The position numbers were made by a program, and so were the translations under genes. Positions 4,966 to 5,005 of a DNA stretch of 5,005 nucleotides are shown here, one piece after another (within the stretch, counting starts at the first letter, position 1; each line of letters opens with the position of its first letter). A model generated the notes under the pieces. It did not search any database. It saw only the letters and a program-made list of their open reading frames with translations, and had not been told where the DNA came from. Source of the DNA: Pseudomonadota bacterium. Its GTDB lineage: Bacteria > Pseudomonadota > Gammaproteobacteria > Halothiobacillales > Halothiobacillaceae. The stretch spans positions 1 through 5,005 of the forward strand of contig JAJYPA010000575.1 in assembly GCA_021795795.1 (NCBI GenBank), in the 5' to 3' direction.

Positions 4966-5005
4966 TGCGTCGTTGCTTCCCGGAGGCCTCCGCGCATCGA
5001 GGGCC

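Noticed and set aside
4656..4997. 113-residue - strand frame at the right edge
   Set aside because: The Arg, Ala, Gly and Pro-rich composition without motifs is typical of a non-coding frame in GC-rich DNA. The overlapping 71-residue Cys-rich frame looks more protein-like.
1..5005. CRISPR arrays, rRNA, insertion sequences with transposase
   Set aside because: I found no regularly spaced repeats, no rRNA signature and no recognisable transposase or integrase on either strand.

Overview
The window looks like a bacterial chromosome or island segment, most likely from a GC-moderate proteobacterium. A DUF29 protein, a BrnT/BrnA-type toxin-antitoxin remnant and a NIPSNAP fragment occurring together would fit an Acidithiobacillus-like or related environmental lineage, but the sequence does not prove this assignment.

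Left part (about 1-1300): a decayed type II toxin-antitoxin locus lies on the + strand. The C-terminal half of a BrnT-like toxin is recognisable but carries a one-base frameshift and has no recognisable N-terminus. It overlaps, by ATGA, an intact BrnA-like ribbon-helix-helix antitoxin. Next comes an intact DUF29 protein with a strong ribosome binding site. The first 170 bases hold nothing I can name.

Junction (about 1285-1506): a very strong Shine-Dalgarno precedes a 26-codon ORF. This overlaps the start of a broken NIPSNAP-family gene, of which only about 50 codons in two frames remain. The NIPSNAP similarity stops exactly where the 3' end of azlD begins on the other strand, which looks like a recombination boundary.

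Central cassette (4584 down to 1491, - strand): a visibly AT-richer three-gene operon. The first gene encodes an unusual 672-residue protein: an N-terminal XRE helix-turn-helix, a cupin sensor domain, an unassigned middle domain and a C-terminal class I SAM-dependent methyltransferase. Its 3' end overlaps azlC by about 50 nt, and azlC overlaps azlD by 8 nt. AzlC and AzlD form a two-component exporter of branched-chain or related amino acids. The promoter is clear (TTGCAT, 17 bp, TATATT), and a perfect GAACG-CTA-CGTTC inverted repeat fills the spacer, as expected for an autoregulatory operator. XRE-cupin regulators often neighbour AzlCD-type exporters. What stands out is the covalent fusion of such a regulator to a methyltransferase, which suggests one polypeptide that senses, modifies and controls export of a small amino-acid-like molecule. 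This model is inference.

Right part (about 4600-5005): GC-rich DNA returns. It holds a possible small Cys-rich protein on the - strand, a perfect 10-bp hairpin inside that ORF, and a short palindrome just after its stop.
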